Below are positions 1 through 6,836 of a stretch of DNA of 58,274 bases, piece by piece. Made by a program: the position numbers and the translations under genes. The notes beneath the pieces are model-generated. The model was not told where the DNA came from. It saw only the letters and a program-made list of their open reading frames with translations, and did no database searches. Each line of letters starts with the position of its first letter. The first letter of the stretch is position 1. Source of the stretch: an uncultured Acidobacteriota bacterium (GTDB lineage Bacteria; Acidobacteriota; Vicinamibacteria; Vicinamibacterales; UBA2999); assembly GCA_902826515.1 (NCBI GenBank), contig CADEFD010000006.1:13658-71931 (forward strand), read 5' to 3'.

Positions 1-1
1 A

Positions 2-40
2 CTCACGCGTCGGCCTGCGGCCTCGCGTGTCGGGCACGAC
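2..40. repeat. 39-bp direct repeat, copy 1, hairpin-forming
   Basis: This 39-bp stretch recurs without mismatch at 101-139. Each copy can fold as an imperfect hairpin: CACGCG (4-9) pairs with CGCGTG (24-29), and GGCC (12-15) pairs with GGCC (19-22) around a TGC loop. Between the copies lie two more small inverted repeats (60-72 and 77-95). No gene is supported in 1-240. The element may continue beyond the left edge of the window. Confidence 0.75.
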
Positions 41-100
41 TCCTCTCACGCTTCCGGCGACCGCCTGGCGGTGGGCGACGACGGGCCCGGTCGTCAGGCG

Positions 101-139
101 CTCACGCGTCGGCCTGCGGCCTCGCGTGTCGGGCACGAC
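101..139. repeat. 39-bp direct repeat, copy 2, hairpin-forming
   Basis: Exact second copy of the repeat at 2-40, with the same CACGCG/CGCGTG and GGCC/GGCC stem. The spacing from copy start to copy start is 99 bp. The rest of the stretch up to the cold-shock gene at 241 shows no convincing coding sequence. Confidence 0.75.
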
Positions 140-240
140 GCCGCACGCGCACGGATGTGTGCGGTACGCCGAAGCGATGATGCTGGAGGGGAAGTACCCC
201 GGCCTCGCTGAGACGGAGGCCGGGCAAGGAGTGACGACGA

Positions 241-447
241 TCAGTTCTCGATGAGCCGCACGTCAGCGGCTCGCGGACCCTTCTGCGATTCTTCGGTCAC
301 GAACTCCACGCGCTGACCCTCGCGCAGCAGTTCGAACACCGCGCCGCGCACGGCGCTCCGGTGGAAGAAATGTTCCAGTCCGGCTTCGTCGCGGATGAAT
401 CCAAAGCCCTTGTCGATCAAGAGCCGAGCGATTGTTCCCTGCTGCAT
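241..447 (-). CDS. Cold-shock-domain protein (CspA-like)
   Basis: A 68-residue single-domain protein of the usual CSP size (65-70 aa). It carries the RNP1-like motif KGFGFI (residues 13-18), with an RNP2-like EHFFHRSA further on; canonical CSPs have VFVHFSA here, so one RNP2 aromatic is shifted. These surfaces bind single-stranded RNA or DNA, and the family acts in the cytoplasm as RNA chaperones. The ATG at 447 is preceded by GGAGGG (complement of 454-459), which fixes the start. The gene stands alone and is divergent from the nucleotidyltransferase at 649. Whether it is cold-induced cannot be read from the sequence. Confidence 0.88.
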   Translation of the reverse strand: MQQGTIARLLIDKGFGFIRDEAGLEHFFHRSAVRGAVFELLREGQRVEFVTEESQKGPRAADVRLIEN

Positions 448-648
448 GTCGGTGCCCTCCGAATTGAACGCGGGCTCGCGTCACCCGTAATTGTCCAACG
501 CGGGGCCCGGCGATACCAGCCGGATCATCGTGTGCGATCGGCCTCCTGACGGGCCGTGGCGCTGACCCGGAAGGTTCGGGCAGTGTAGGCACGCCCATCG
601 GGCAAGTCAAGGCCAGCAGCACGCGGCACTCGTGGGACGATACGCCTC

Positions 649-1251
649 ATGATGCGTGCCATCCTTCTTGCCGCGGGGGCCTCCGCACGGATGGGCCAGC
701 CCAAAGCCGGGCTGCGGCTCCCTTCGTCGGGCCTCACCTTCGCGGCGGCCGCCGTAGAGGCGCTGCGCGCGTCCGGAGTCGATGCGGTGACCGTGGTGGC
801 GGGCGCACATCCCGAGGCCGTCAGCGCGGCCGTGACGGGTTTGCCGAACGTGCGTGTGGTCGTGCACGACGGCTGGGCTGCCGGTCAACTCTCGTCGCTG
901 CGGGCCGGACTGGCTGCCGTGGACGGCGACGATGTCGAGGCGCTGCTCGTGACACTGGTCGATTGCCCGCTCGTGCAGCCGGCCACCGTGCGGCTGCTCA
1001 TCGAGACGTGGCAGCGCACGCGCGCGCCGATCGTGCGTCCGGCCATCGGAGTCCGCCACGGGCATCCGGTGATCTTCGATCGCGTCACCTTCGACGATCT
1101 GCGCGCGGCGCCGCTCGACGTGGGCGCCAAGGCGGTCATCGCGCGCTGGCGCGACGCCATCGTGAACGTCGCCGTGGACGACGCCGGCGTGCTGGCCGAC
1201 ATCGACACGCCGGAAGACTACGAGGCCTTCGTCCGCGAACGCGGCCGCTGA
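649..1251 (+). CDS. MocA/MobA-like nucleotidyltransferase
   Basis: A 200-residue protein with the N-terminal nucleotide-binding signature LAAGASARMGQPK (residues 7-19) of the MobA-like NTP-transferase family. A later VDCPLV segment matches the metal-binding Asp region. Family members include MocA (CTP:molybdopterin cytidylyltransferase), PucB and MobA, which load nucleotides onto the molybdenum cofactor. The length and the RMGxPK signature fit MocA better than MobA. No molybdoenzyme gene is adjacent, so the substrate is inferred only from family. Two ATG codons lie in tandem (649 and 652). The 3' end overlaps the end of the convergent LysR gene by 34 bp. Confidence 0.8.
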   Translation: MMRAILLAAGASARMGQPKAGLRLPSSGLTFAAAAVEALRASGVDAVTVVAGAHPEAVSAAVTGLPNVRVVVHDGWAAGQLSSLRAGLAAVDGDDVEALLVTLVDCPLVQPATVRLLIETWQRTRAPIVRPAIGVRHGHPVIFDRVTFDDLRAAPLDVGAKAVIARWRDAIVNVAVDDAGVLADIDTPEDYEAFVRERGR

Positions 1252-2177
1252 GCCCGCCGTCCCCCTTCCGCGTGATGTGCGGCAAACAGATCCACGCGCG
1301 CGGTGGCCGACAGCGCCACGACGCCCGGGTGGGTCACGCGCCGTTCGGCCGACAGCGCGTAGTAGCGCTCACGCACCGCCGGCGTCTCGCCGACGATCGT
1401 CACGCCGTAGTGCCGGCACACTTCGGGGGCAATCGCCGTGGGCGCCGGGAACACGGCGCGTCCCGACTCGCCGAAGGCCTTGAGCAGCGCCGAGTCTTCG
1501 AACTCGCCGGCGATGGCCGGCGCGATGCGCAGTGTCTGGAACCACTGTTCGAGGGCGCGGCGCAGTTCCGTGGCCGGCATCGGCAGCAGCATCGGCGTCT
1601 GATGCAGCGACTGCGGGAAACCGCGCCTGAGGCGCCGGGCCAGCTCCGGCGCGGCGAAGAAGGACGTGTCGGACTCGCCGAGCAGGTGCGAGAAGACCTT
1701 GACGTTCGCATTGGGCGGCGCCGGCATGTCGCTGATGACGACGTCGATCGTGTGTGACGCCAGTTGCGCCACGAGCGCCTCGGGCTGGCCCTCGTGGCAC
1801 ATCACATGGCTGGGCGTCTCGCCTTCGATCGCCGGACGCAGCAGCCGGTAGACGATGAGTTTCGGCACGGCGTTGGCCACGCCGACGCGCAGCCGGGGCG
1901 CCCGTCCCGTCGGCCGGCCCTTGAGTGTTTCCTGCAGTTCCCGCCCGAGGCCGAAGATCTCGTCGGCGTAGCGGAAGACGAGACGCCCGACTTCGGTCAC
2001 CGCCACCTGGCGTCCGCGCCGCTCGAGCAGCGTTTCCCCGAGGGCGTGTTCGAACTGGCGGACCTGCGCGCTGACGGTCGGCTGCGCCAGCCGCAGGTGG
2101 GCGGCGGCCTTCGAGATGCTGCCTTCGCGGACGACCGTCCAGAAATAGAGCAGGTGGTGATAGTTCAGCCATTCCAT
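1218..2177 (-). CDS. nhaR: LysR-family regulator, NhaR-type
   Basis: A 319-residue LysR-type transcriptional regulator. The start used here is the ATG at 2177, giving the typical NhaR N-terminus MEWLNYHHLLYFW; an upstream in-frame ATG at 2213 would add 12 residues with no family likeness. An N-terminal winged helix-turn-helix (about residues 5-65, containing SISKAAAHLRLAQPTVS) precedes an effector-binding domain. In Escherichia coli NhaR activates nhaA in response to sodium. Here the gene is divergent from a terC-like gene with a 92-bp AT-rich gap, so the transporter is a likely target (inference). The C-terminus runs 34 bp into the convergent nucleotidyltransferase. Confidence 0.85.
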   Translation of the reverse strand: MEWLNYHHLLYFWTVVREGSISKAAAHLRLAQPTVSAQVRQFEHALGETLLERRGRQVAVTEVGRLVFRYADEIFGLGRELQETLKGRPTGRAPRLRVGVANAVPKLIVYRLLRPAIEGETPSHVMCHEGQPEALVAQLASHTIDVVISDMPAPPNANVKVFSHLLGESDTSFFAAPELARRLRRGFPQSLHQTPMLLPMPATELRRALEQWFQTLRIAPAIAGEFEDSALLKAFGESGRAVFPAPTAIAPEVCRHYGVTIVGETPAVRERYYALSAERRVTHPGVVALSATARVDLFAAHHAEGGRRAQRPRSRTKAS

Positions 2178-2269
2178 GCGGACATCATAGATTTTTCGCC
2201 CTAAGTATCGCAAGACTATCTATTTGTCTATGTGTCGCCGAGCTCCTACGCTGACGGGAGAGGTAACCC
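2178..2269. promoter_or_regulatory. Shared nhaR/terC control region with inverted repeats
   Basis: The divergent gap is strikingly AT-rich against a ~70 % GC background. ATAGAT (2187-2192) is mirrored by ATCTAT (2218-2223), and a further GTCTATG follows at 2226-2232. LysR proteins usually bind dyads of this size beside their own gene, so this is the probable operator. The terC ribosome site GGGAGAGG lies at 2256-2263, seven bases before its GTG start. Confidence 0.45.
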
Positions 2270-3229
2270 GTGGATCTCGTCTTCCCGTTCGCCGACTACT
2301 GGTGGTTCTACGCCGCCTTCACGCTGTGCGTGCTGGCGCTGCTCGCCCTCGACCTCGGCGTGTTCCATCGCACCGCCCATGAAGTGTCGATGCGCGAGTC
2401 GCTGACCTGGTCGGTCGTCTGGGTGGTGCTGGCGCTTGCCTTCAACTACGCGTTCTATCTCTACGCGGCGTCGAAGGCCGGACCGGACGAGGGCGCCCGG
2501 CTCGGCCTGGAATTCCTCGCCGGCTATGTCGTCGAGAAGTCGCTCGCCGTCGACAACGTATTCGTGTTCGTGATGGTGTTCTCGTATTTCGGCATCCCGC
2601 CGGTCTACCAGCACCGCGTGCTCTTCTACGGCATCCTCGGCGCGCTGTTCTTCCGGGCCGTCTTCATCGCTCTCGGCGCCGTGCTGATGCAGTACCACTG
2701 GATCGTCGTGACGTTCGGGTTGCTGCTGCTGCTTACCGGGGTGAAGATGTTGTGGGCGCCGGAACAGAAGGTCAGCCCCGACCGCAATCCGATCGTCCGG
2801 CTGATGCGGCGCCTGATGCCGGTCACGCCCGGCCTGCACGGGCAGCGCTTCGTCGTCACGCTCGACGGACGCCGTCACGCGACCCCGCTGCTCGTCGCGC
2901 TCGTCTTCCTCGAGCTGAGCGACGTCATCTTCGCCATCGACTCGGTGCCGGCGATCTTCGCGCTCACGAACGAGCCGCTCATCGTCTTCACCTCGAACGT
3001 CTTCGCCATCCTCGGCCTGCGCGCGATGTACTTCCTGCTCGCCGGTGCTGTGCGGCGCTTCCGGCTGCTGAAGTACGCATTGGCGCTCATCCTCATCTTC
3101 GTCGGCCTGAAGATGGTGTGGCTGAACGAAGCCTTTGGCGGCAAGTTTCCGATCGAGTGGTCGCTGGCCGTCATCGGCGCGCTGCTGGCCGGCGCGGTCG
3201 CCGCGTCGGCGGTCGACGAACGCCGCTGA
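2270..3229 (+). CDS. TerC/Alx-family integral membrane protein
   Basis: A 319-residue polytopic inner-membrane protein. It has the family-defining acidic motifs: EKSLAVDNVFVF around residue 90 and ELSDVIFAIDSVPAIFA around residue 220, the second lying in a conserved membrane helix. TerC family members (Alx, YceF, MeeF/MeeY) are linked to manganese export and metallation of exported proteins, and some to tellurite resistance. The start is a GTG at 2270 with GGGAGAGG just upstream. It is divergent from an NhaR-type regulator, an arrangement that suggests ion- or pH-responsive expression. The canonical yybP-ykoY manganese riboswitch that controls alx elsewhere is not apparent in the short leader. 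Confidence 0.9.
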   Translation: MDLVFPFADYWWFYAAFTLCVLALLALDLGVFHRTAHEVSMRESLTWSVVWVVLALAFNYAFYLYAASKAGPDEGARLGLEFLAGYVVEKSLAVDNVFVFVMVFSYFGIPPVYQHRVLFYGILGALFFRAVFIALGAVLMQYHWIVVTFGLLLLLTGVKMLWAPEQKVSPDRNPIVRLMRRLMPVTPGLHGQRFVVTLDGRRHATPLLVALVFLELSDVIFAIDSVPAIFALTNEPLIVFTSNVFAILGLRAMYFLLAGAVRRFRLLKYALALILIFVGLKMVWLNEAFGGKFPIEWSLAVIGALLAGAVAASAVDERR

Positions 3230-3270
3230 CCCGGGCGCCGCCGGCCGGCGGTGCGGCCGTACGTAGTTAG

Positions 3271-3301
3271 GGCGCCGCGTGGGTGCTTCCCACGCGACGC
3301 C
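3271..3301. terminator. Hairpin between convergent terC-like and receptor genes
   Basis: A 13-bp stem (3271-3283 with 3289-3301, one mismatch) closes a TGCTT loop. It lies between the ends of two convergent genes (3229 and 3342). No T-run follows on either strand, so it may act as a bidirectional, U-tract-poor terminator or mRNA 3'-end stabiliser. Confidence 0.5.
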
Positions 3302-3341
3302 CGTGATGTGTTTGCGGTTCAGCGCTGACGCGCCGGGTCGC

Positions 3342-6300
3342 CTACCACTTCAGCTGCGCCCCGAACCGCACCACGCGCGGGTTCAGGATGCTGCTCACCT
3401 GGTTGTAGGCGGCGGTGCCGAAGTTGGTCGACCGCACGCCGAGCACCGGGTTGGCGTTCATGATGTTGAAGATGTCGGCCTGGAGCTGCAGGCGGCGGCC
3501 GGCGCCGATTTCGAACCACTTGGCCAGCGAGACGTCGAGCTGGTTGATGCGGTCGAGGAACTCCGTGCCCCACGGCTTGAGCGGGAGCAGGAGCTGGGCT
3601 TCCGTCATCCCGGGGATGACGAGTTCGCCGGGACGGCACGGCGCCAGGCAGTTGGCCGCGTAGCGCGTGTTCGGCGTCACGAGCCAGCGGGTGCCGATCG
3701 GGCTGCCCACGTCGCCGTAGCCGGGGCCGGCGATGCGGTTGCGATCCGCCGCCGCCGTGCCCGAGTAGCCGCCGAGCGAGCGGCCGTTGATGCTCTGGAA
3801 CGACATGCTCGCCTGGATGCCCCACTTCACCGGGATCGTGCCGGCGAACTTGAACTGCTTCAGGAACGGGATGTCGTTCTCACGGTCGTCGCAGAAGCGG
3901 AGGAAGTTCGGGTCGTCGGGCTCGTCGCAGGTCACGCGGAGCGTGCGCTCCATCGTGAAGCCGCCGAAGAGCGTGCCGCCGCCGGGGATGCGGGCGTTGA
4001 AGGTGATGTCGCCGCCGTTGTAGATCTGCTTGCGGTCGGAGCCGGCGTTGGTGTCGAAGTCGTTGACCGCGCGCAGCTGCGCGGTGGTGGCGACGGTGTA
4101 GGCCGTGAAGACCGAGCCGTCGAGCGGGCTCACCACGTCCACGCCACGGTAGTCGGCGGGCGTGCGGAGCAGGTTGTCGGTCACCGGCAGGTCGTAGAAC
4201 TGACGGCGGTAGAAGGTGGCGGCCACCGAGACGCGCGGGAAGAGCTCGTGCTGGATGCCCGCGGTGTACTCGAGGTTGTAGGTGCGCTGGAAGTCGGGGT
4301 CGACCGTGGCCAGCGAGCGGGTGCCGAAGTTCACCGGCAGCTGCGCGAAGTTCATCTCGCAGCCGGCCGTGAGGTAGGTGCAGCCGATGGCGCCTTCGGC
4401 GATGTCATTGCCGTTGAGGTCGTTCCAGCTGAGGGTCGCGCTCGTGAGGGCCAGCGGGTTGTACTTGGTGGCGAACTGCGTCGTGCGCGACTCGTTGTAG
4501 CGGTTGAAGCCGGCCTTGATGGCCGTCTTCGAGTTGCCGAACAGGTCGTAGACGATGCCGACGCGCGGCGCGAAGTCCTTCCACGTAGGCATCGCGATGG
4601 CATCCACCTTGCGCTCGCCGACGAAGCGGCCGTTGCCCGAGAACTGGTCGGCCACTTCATGGGCCAGGTATTCCCAGCGCAGGCCGGTGTTGACCGTGAG
4701 GCGATTGAGCGCCCACGAGTCCTGGACGAACACGCCGATGTCGGCCTTCAGGTTCTCCTGGTAGCGCAGCGGCGTGTTGTAGACGGTGACCGAGATCGGG
4801 TTGGTGAAGGGCGCCGTCGTGCCGGCGTAGACCTGCTGCAGGTCGGCGTTGGCTTCACGCGTGTTCTCGTAGGGGCCCCAGTTGTACTGGATGCCGGTCT
4901 TGATGTTGTGCGAACCCGTGATGTAGCTGAGCGCGCCCATCATGTTGTAGCGGTCGGGATACCGGCCGCCCCAGTTGGCCAGGCCGTTCGTGAGCGCCGT
5001 GAAGTTCTGGTCGCGGCGGCTGGCGTTGGCGAACCACTCGGGCGAGAACGGCACCTTGTTCACGCCGTCCTGGTTGGTGATGACGTACTGCTCGTAGTTG
5101 AACGAGAAGCCGGCCTCGGCGAGCACCTGGTTGCTGAGCGTGCCCGTGTACTTCGCGGCGCCCGAGTTGTAGATGGGCGAGGTCCAGATCTGGGACGACG
5201 TCTCGGGGTCGTCGCCGGCGTTCATGCCGTGGCCGCGGAACTTGTCGATCTCGTCATAGTAGACGGCGAACTTGTGCTTCGGCGTGACCTGCCAGGTGAG
5301 GCGCAGCAGTGCGCTCTTGATCTTCTGGTCGTCGATGCCGGCGTCGCAGTTGAGCGTGCCGGCGCGGCAGCCCGCGAAGGCCTGGCGGTAGCTCGTGCCC
5401 GACGGCGCGACGAAGGTGTCGGCCACCGGCGAGTTCACCGACCACATGCGGCCCGACGTGAAGAACCACAGCTTGTCCTTCTTGATCGGACCGCCGAGGG
5501 CGAGGTTGAAGTCGTAGATGCGCTCGACGCCGGGGCCGAAGCGCAGGCCACGGCTGACGATGTCGTCGGTGAGGTTGTCGCTCTGCACGGCTTCGTCCGT
5601 CCACGCGGCGAAGAATGCGCCCGTGAAGCGGTTGCCGCCGTCCTTGGGGACGATGTTCATGCGGACGCCGCCGGGCGACACATCAGCACCAGCGCCGCTG
5701 GTCTGATACGACATCTCTTCCATCATTGCCTGGTTGAAGTACTGCTGCACCGCGCCGTCGCCGTCGAGGCCGTTCACCATCAGGCCGTCGACCGTGACGA
5801 TGTTGTTGGCGGAGGTGAGACCGCGGGTCGACATGTAGCTCTGCTGCATGGCGCGTGACCCACCGACGTCCGGCACGTTCAGCGAGACGCCGCTCACGAG
5901 CTGCGCCAGGCCCTGAATCGACCGCCCGGTCGGCACCTGCTCCAGGATCTCGGCCGTCATGACCTCGACCTTCGCGTTGCTCGAGACGTCAACCGTCGGC
6001 GAGGCGCCGGTGACGGTGATGGCCTCTTCGAGGGCGCCCACTTCGAGGGTCGCATTGAGCGTGCCGGTGAAGTCGACGCGCAGTTCGACCTTCTCCTGCC
6101 GGGTGGTCTTGAAGCCGGGCAGCGTGAAGGTCACCGTGTAGGTGCCGGGCCGGAGATCGACGAGCCGGTACTGCCCGTTCGAGTCCGTGATGTCCGTCTT
6201 GCTGCCTTCGATGAGGGCGGGACTGGCTGCTTCGACTGTGACTCCGGGGAGGACTGCGCCGCTCGTGTCTTTCACTACCCCGGTAAAGGAACTCTGCGCG

Positions 6301-6368
6301 GCCGCCGCGGCGGGCAGGCACAACGCCAGCACACCGGTCGTGGCCCACGTCCTCAAGCGTCTCACCAT
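3342..6368 (-). CDS. Oar-like TonB-dependent receptor with carboxypeptidase-regulatory domain
   Basis: A 1008-residue outer-membrane protein. A signal peptide (about residues 1-24, ending AAAAAQ) is followed by a carboxypeptidase-regulatory-like beta-sandwich (about 26-110, with SGAVLPGVTVEA), a plug-like domain (about 120-250) and a large beta-barrel ending in aromatic residues (QLKW). This Oar/SusC-like architecture is heavily expanded in Acidobacteriota and is thought to import large organic ligands; the substrate is unknown. The start ATG at 6368 has GGGGAG upstream. A paralogue (6837-9836) lies directly upstream on the same strand, and the two are very similar along their whole length. 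No partner lipoprotein (SusD-like) gene is adjacent. Confidence 0.9.
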   Translation of the reverse strand: MVRRLRTWATTGVLALCLPAAAAAQSSFTGVVKDTSGAVLPGVTVEAASPALIEGSKTDITDSNGQYRLVDLRPGTYTVTFTLPGFKTTRQEKVELRVDFTGTLNATLEVGALEEAITVTGASPTVDVSSNAKVEVMTAEILEQVPTGRSIQGLAQLVSGVSLNVPDVGGSRAMQQSYMSTRGLTSANNIVTVDGLMVNGLDGDGAVQQYFNQAMMEEMSYQTSGAGADVSPGGVRMNIVPKDGGNRFTGAFFAAWTDEAVQSDNLTDDIVSRGLRFGPGVERIYDFNLALGGPIKKDKLWFFTSGRMWSVNSPVADTFVAPSGTSYRQAFAGCRAGTLNCDAGIDDQKIKSALLRLTWQVTPKHKFAVYYDEIDKFRGHGMNAGDDPETSSQIWTSPIYNSGAAKYTGTLSNQVLAEAGFSFNYEQYVITNQDGVNKVPFSPEWFANASRRDQNFTALTNGLANWGGRYPDRYNMMGALSYITGSHNIKTGIQYNWGPYENTREANADLQQVYAGTTAPFTNPISVTVYNTPLRYQENLKADIGVFVQDSWALNRLTVNTGLRWEYLAHEVADQFSGNGRFVGERKVDAIAMPTWKDFAPRVGIVYDLFGNSKTAIKAGFNRYNESRTTQFATKYNPLALTSATLSWNDLNGNDIAEGAIGCTYLTAGCEMNFAQLPVNFGTRSLATVDPDFQRTYNLEYTAGIQHELFPRVSVAATFYRRQFYDLPVTDNLLRTPADYRGVDVVSPLDGSVFTAYTVATTAQLRAVNDFDTNAGSDRKQIYNGGDITFNARIPGGGTLFGGFTMERTLRVTCDEPDDPNFLRFCDDRENDIPFLKQFKFAGTIPVKWGIQASMSFQSINGRSLGGYSGTAAADRNRIAGPGYGDVGSPIGTRWLVTPNTRYAANCLAPCRPGELVIPGMTEAQLLLPLKPWGTEFLDRINQLDVSLAKWFEIGAGRRLQLQADIFNIMNANPVLGVRSTNFGTAAYNQVSSILNPRVVRFGAQLKW

Positions 6369-6770
6369 AACACTCTCCCCTTAGCAACGACCCGTGCGGG
6401 CGCACGCGGTGTCTACCCCCATTCAGCGGGGACATTTACACGCATGGCTGACTACTCGTTTACAGCCGGTTGCAGGGGGCGCCTCCCGCATTCCCAGCCA
6501 TGCCTCTACAGACTTGCCGGTGCCCTAGATGGCGGCAACGATTTATCACGGATTGTCTGCGGATGCCAACACATGTCATATGCGCATGGGTTTCATAAGC
6601 ATTTATCCTGACATCGAGCCGACAAAGGCCGTGACCGGCAAAATGCGCCGCCCGACCCCGTCGAGGCGGCGCGAAGGGCGTGTGGATCAGGCCACGGGCA
6701 GGGCCGGGCGCGGGACCGCCCGTCGATAGGGGGACGTCGGGGGAGGGGCGCGTGGGCGGAAAATGGGAAC
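6369..6770. promoter_or_regulatory. Leader/promoter region of the downstream receptor gene
   Basis: About 400 bp without a convincing gene, locally AT-richer around 6420-6620, as expected for a promoter and leader of the receptor starting at 6368. A 66-codon plus-strand reading frame at 6529-6729 has no recognisable features and I do not accept it. No clear operator was identified. Confidence 0.3.
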
Positions 6771-6810
6771 GGCCCGGCTCGAGAGCCCCTGCAGGGCTTC
6801 GAGCCGGGCC
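6771..6810 (-). terminator. Intrinsic terminator of the upstream receptor gene
   Basis: A long GC-rich stem, GGCCCGGCTCGA (6771-6782) plus GAGCCC, pairs with GGGCTTCGAGCCGGGCC (6794-6810), with one bulged base and a five-base loop. On the minus strand it follows the stop codon at 6837 by about 26 bases and is followed by a short run containing TTTT. It separates the two receptor genes into distinct transcription units. Confidence 0.7.
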
Positions 6811-6836
6811 GCGGAGATTTCAGGGCGTGGACTGGG

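Noticed and set aside
27-254. 75-codon plus-strand frame across the left-edge repeats
   Set aside because: It runs through both copies of the hairpin repeat, has no ribosome site, and ends inside the cold-shock gene on the opposite strand.
2178-2269. yybP-ykoY manganese riboswitch before the terC-like gene
   Set aside because: This riboswitch is known to control alx/terC genes, but the leader is at most about 90 bases, AT-rich, shared with the divergent nhaR, and I could not fold the expected paired helices.
6529-6729. 66-codon plus-strand frame between the receptor genes
   Set aside because: No ribosome site and no domain. It lies in the promoter/leader region of a minus-strand gene and its second half is Arg-rich background.
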